Source: Lingula anatina (lineage: Eukaryota; Brachiopoda; Lingulata; Lingulida; Lingulidae). Taken from it: a stretch of DNA of 63,319 nt. A program made the position numbers and the translations under genes. Below, one piece after another: positions 60,301 to 63,319 of this stretch; position 1 is the first letter of the stretch; the number at the start of each line of letters is the position of its first letter. The notes below the pieces were generated by a model. It made no database searches and was not told where the DNA came from. It was given only the letters and a program-made list of their open reading frames with translations. Location of the stretch: assembly GCF_001039355.2 (NCBI RefSeq), contig NW_019774325.1, positions 52,871 to 116,189 on the forward strand, read 5' to 3'.

Positions 60301-61861
60301 ATAAATAAACGTAGCGTTTTTTTTTTTTTTTTTGGTTTCGTAAGTGTGAAATACCTGGTATATGAAAGCCTTGGCAATTGGTATAAAATATTGTCAACAA
60401 ATGCAATTTATGTTTTCTTTTTCTAAAATATTATAATTTATGACCTTGATAATTAGAAGGCTTACATAACAAATTATGAAAAATGTCTTTGCCTTAATAG
60501 ACCGCCATCCTACGCCTATTTTATTGCAGTCGCTTGCAACCTTCCTGCGACATATTTTCGAACACCTGCGATCGGTAAAAAACCTGTTAGCGACCAAGAT
60601 ACTAAAGACCGTCAATCGACCATGCAGTTACAACTGCAACCTTCTAGCGACCTGCTGCCGACTACTTGCGACTGGTAAAAAACTTGAAAGCGACCAGTCG
60701 ACTAAATACGGTCAATCGACCGTGCAGTTGCAAATGGTATGCTATTGGTTATAGCAACCTACTGACAACCAAGAAGAGACCGATAGGCAACCTTTAGGAT
60801 ACCGATAATTTTTATCTTTAGTCGCACTGGTTGTCGGTGCACAAAAAATGGCCTTCATGTGTCAACGATCGCAGGCGACCTGTTAGCAACCTTATGCGAC
60901 CACTTTAAAACCTATGGCAACCTCCTTGCGACTGAGGTTGCAAAGAGGTTGCCAAAAGGTTGCAAGCGCAGTGTGACCCAGGCTTTAGATAAGAGCTTTT
61001 GTGTTACAAAAATATGGAAGCATTTAGGCGTGGCGGCTTCTGGGGGTACACTACCTTGAACTGAAGTTTTTATTCTTGACTTTGCACTTGAACATTCTGG
61101 ATGAGATATACCATTTGGTTAGATACCCATGTTCTCTTTCAGGGTGCTTTGCCTACGCATGCGTAGTAGGTGCGGCCTCGTTGTCGTCCATCAACACTAT
61201 GGCTGCCGTAGCTTTGGAACGGTACCGAGTCATTGTTCGCTCTTCACAAATGAAAAGAAAGGGAAAAGGATGGGTGCACATGGTTGTGCTGTTATCGTTA
61301 GTATGGGTTAATTCTATAGTCTGGGTAATAGCACCGATATTCGGATGGGGGAATTACGTCCTTGAGGGTCACGGCCTCTCGTGCACTTTTGATTATTTGA
61401 CCAGAACCAATGAAAATCGTTCTTTCGTCATGTGCCTGTTTTGTTTTGGGTTTTTACTCCCCCTTATAGTCATCCTGGTCACAAACGCCAGTATATTGTG
61501 CTTTGTTCGCCGCTCCCGCCTCAATCTCGGCTCGTTAGGGAGAGCCAGCAGGAAGAGACGCATTGCCAAGAGCAAGCTAGGGGCCGAGCTGCGCATTGTC
61601 AAGATGATCATGGTGGAAGTGGCGGTCTACTGTGCCGCGTGGGTCCCTTACGCTACTGTCAGTCTTCTCGGAGTATTCGGAAATGAAAGTCTCCTGACTC
61701 CGTTGACCGTCGGCATACCGTCCATCGCGGCCAAGGCATCACCTCTCTTTACCCCGTTCGTCTACACCAAATACCACGGGGCTTTCCAGAAGGAACTGAG
61801 GCGGAAATACGTGAAGAAGCGGTCCCGGAGGAAACTACACAGCTGTAGGTTCAGCTTCTGA
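57322..61861 (+). CDS. Opsin (invertebrate, rhabdomeric-like), three exons, 348 aa
   Basis: Exons 57322-57518, 58509-58639 and 61143-61861 join (GT-AG, phases 2 and 1) into a seven-helix receptor. Evidence for an opsin rather than another GPCR: the retinal-binding lysine K307 in AAKASPLF, disulfide cysteines C111 and C190, ERY at 135-137, and E184 six residues before C190, the position of the ancestral counterion (bovine E181). The bovine E113 site is Y114, as in invertebrate opsins. GWGNYVLEG and WVPYATVSLLG are opsin-like. N-terminal NSS (4-6) is a likely glycosylation site. Unusual: the TM2 Asp is Asn (NLSLCN) and NPxxY reads TPFVY (313-317). It should sit in the membrane of photosensitive cells and couple to a G protein when lit, probably Gq by similarity, though the family placement (canonical r-opsin, arthropsin-like or other) needs a tree. 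AATAAA at 62254-62259. Confidence 0.9.
57557..57724. mobile_element. hAT-like MITE in opsin intron 1
   Basis: Starts CAGAAGCGGATTCAGG and ends CTGGATCCGCCCCTG, which are inverted repeats. Flanked by GAGAG-rich sequence on both sides, so the 8-bp duplication cannot be read reliably. Confidence 0.6.
58920..60984. mobile_element. 2.07-kb TTA-flanked inverted-repeat element in opsin intron 2
   Basis: Begins AGGCCGGGTCACACTGCGCT and ends with the near reverse complement AGCGCAGTGTGACCCAGGCT. TTA lies directly outside both ends (58917-58919, 60985-60987). Three blocks (about 58920-59260, 59640-59900, 60520-60984) are packed with GCAACC/GGTTGC and GCGACC/GGTCGC words in both orientations, separated by AT-rich spacers. 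No transposase frame is visible, so it is non-autonomous. The TTA target and GG-start ends suggest a Harbinger-type mover. Confidence 0.75.
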
Positions 61862-62649
61862 ATATCTGGCCATTTGCAGGGAAACATAACAAATGAACAG
61901 TAACAATGGTAGATTTTTTGGGGTAGGAGGGGGGGGGGCTGTGTGCCTCGTACCCCTTGGCCCCCTAGCTTTGGGGTTTACAATACCTCCTCTCCCATAA
62001 ATTGTGCACGATGCGATACAAAAGAAGCAATATTTCCCCACTCTTTGCAAGTGATATTATACATGTACTAAGGCCCGATTTCCATACACATCGTCAGTCT
62101 ACGTGGATCGAGCAAACTCTGTTGGGGGGGGAGGGATAGACTGCAATCAGTTTAACTGTCTCAAAAAGTGCCTACATGGCAACACGGGGACTGCATAATA
62201 TTCATGTTTTTCTCCGCCCTTATTACTGCTTTTATTCTTGTTATTAGTTTTAGAATAAAATTTGGTGCATTGTCCGAACTTAACGTCTTCACTATTTTAA
62301 TGACTGTTCAGGGAATGACTAAATATTTATTTATATATCAATCTGATTAAGAATGCCACATTTCCTTGTTGTAAAGAGGATGGTGGCTTAATTGTCTCAA
62401 GATGGTGGCTTATATCTCAAATAGAATTTTAGCTATTTAAATCAAACATCAAAGTGTTATCGCTTAAATTAGAAATATGCATCTGAACTAAGTTAAGAGT
62501 CACTCTGAAGTTTTTGATAAGTTATATAGTTATGTATTACACCACATCGCATCCTGTTATACTATTTACCATTGTGATATAGGTCGGAAAATTAGATAAA
62601 ATGAAACCTTGAACGTGGAATGGGTATCTTTGTCAATACCTGTATCTTT

Positions 62650-62687
<38 letters not shown>

Positions 62688-63319
62688 AAATACTCGTGGT
62701 GCTCGTAAATTCATCGAGTAGTAAAATCAGCAGTCCACCAAGTGCTAATATCAGTATGCCACTTGTCTTCTATACAGTGACAGATAACCTACGCATCCGT
62801 ATTCGCGATAAGCCTACCGGAATAATAGACGTGTAAATTAATTCATTTGCCTGATTCATTTGGTTTCTACAAATAACTTTTTGCGCCTCACGATTCATCC
62901 TCCAATTTCCCTTCGCTTGCAGTGCCGTCTAAGAGACAGAATTTTGAACATGAGCTATCGATGATCCTTACCTAACAAATTGAAAAGGACAAGAAAAATA
63001 GGACTACTGGATTACACTTAACTCGGCTCTAAGCTAGACATTTCTAAAGCTGCTGGTGTAAGGAACACGCTTTACCTAAAAAGACCTTCAGTGGCATAAA
63101 ATATTTCTTCTAGGCGCAGTCGGCAAAGGCAGCCTTCAAACAACCAAGGCAGTGCTATGAAACTCCGTGATATCCTATCCCTACGTACATGTACATATGC
63201 TCATAGTCAGGGTGTCTTATTAATAACAGGGACTGATCAATCATATCGGCGGGCGGGGGGGGGGGGGGGTTTTTTCGCAGGATTTTTTACAGGGGGAATT
63301 TTAAAAAAAAAACGAATGT
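61862..63319. other. Opsin 3' flank, no further gene seen
   Basis: Holds a half copy of the family 1 fold-back sequence (62071-62165, TCTACGTGGATCGAG...ACTGCAATCAG), a (GA)n run at 62652-62683 and a G homopolymer at about 63254-63269. No supported coding frame. Confidence 0.55.

Noticed and set aside
1-63319. CRISPR arrays, operons or bacterial contamination
   Set aside because: No spaced short repeats, no tightly packed frames; introns and retroelements throughout show eukaryotic DNA.
1-63319. tRNA or rRNA genes
   Set aside because: I did not recognise any cloverleaf or conserved rRNA segment by eye; a covariance-model scan would be decisive.

Overview
This window is animal (metazoan) nuclear DNA: AT-rich, with spliceosomal introns, many microsatellites, decayed non-LTR retrotransposons and small inverted-repeat elements. 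The gene content (two lysosomal-type arylsulfatases, one invertebrate-type opsin, an unrecognised multicopy gene family) fits a marine-type invertebrate, but nothing fixes the phylum. Six single N bases (1359, 26550, 43994, 48747, 51404, 53247) look like contig joins. At five of them the two sides carry the same or homologous sequence, so several apparent tandem duplications may be two haplotypes placed end to end.

Layout. 80-9472 and 10814-16313 are two complete arylsulfatase B-like genes, each with eight coding exons of identical lengths and phases (524 aa each). Intron 5 of the first holds a dead, antisense non-LTR retrotransposon (about 4357-7310). Upstream of the second are two TCACGTGA palindromes and a CRE, next to a probable non-coding first exon. 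17.7-50 kb is occupied by an unrecognised multicopy system. Family X genes lie on the minus strand and have a tryptophan-rich constant C-terminus. Divergent YZ genes lie on the plus strand. X/YZ pairs sit at 17690-19342, 35494-39015 and 44828-48418, with an orphan X at 29984-30367. Between them are degenerate 2.5 kb repeat units, two of which carry arylsulfatase last-exon relics, and two more retrotransposon fragments. 50-57 kb is gene-poor and rich in fold-back elements. 57322-61861 is a complete three-exon opsin whose second intron carries a 2.07 kb TTA-flanked inverted-repeat element. The rest holds no recognisable gene.

Most interesting result. The Y and Z open reading frames are two exons of one gene. 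Every Y frame reaches the sequence CT/GTATCCTTT near its end, a perfect U12-type (minor spliceosome) donor. Each Z frame is preceded by a U12-type branch site (TACCTTAAC or TCCCTTAAC) 11 bases before the acceptor, and the phases match exactly. This gives proteins of 336 and 345 aa, each encoded head-to-head with a small X protein. I could not assign a function to either. The two assembled copies of the Z exon differ about 4.6% in coding sequence (17 of 218 residues) while about 600 bp upstream differ only about 0.5%.
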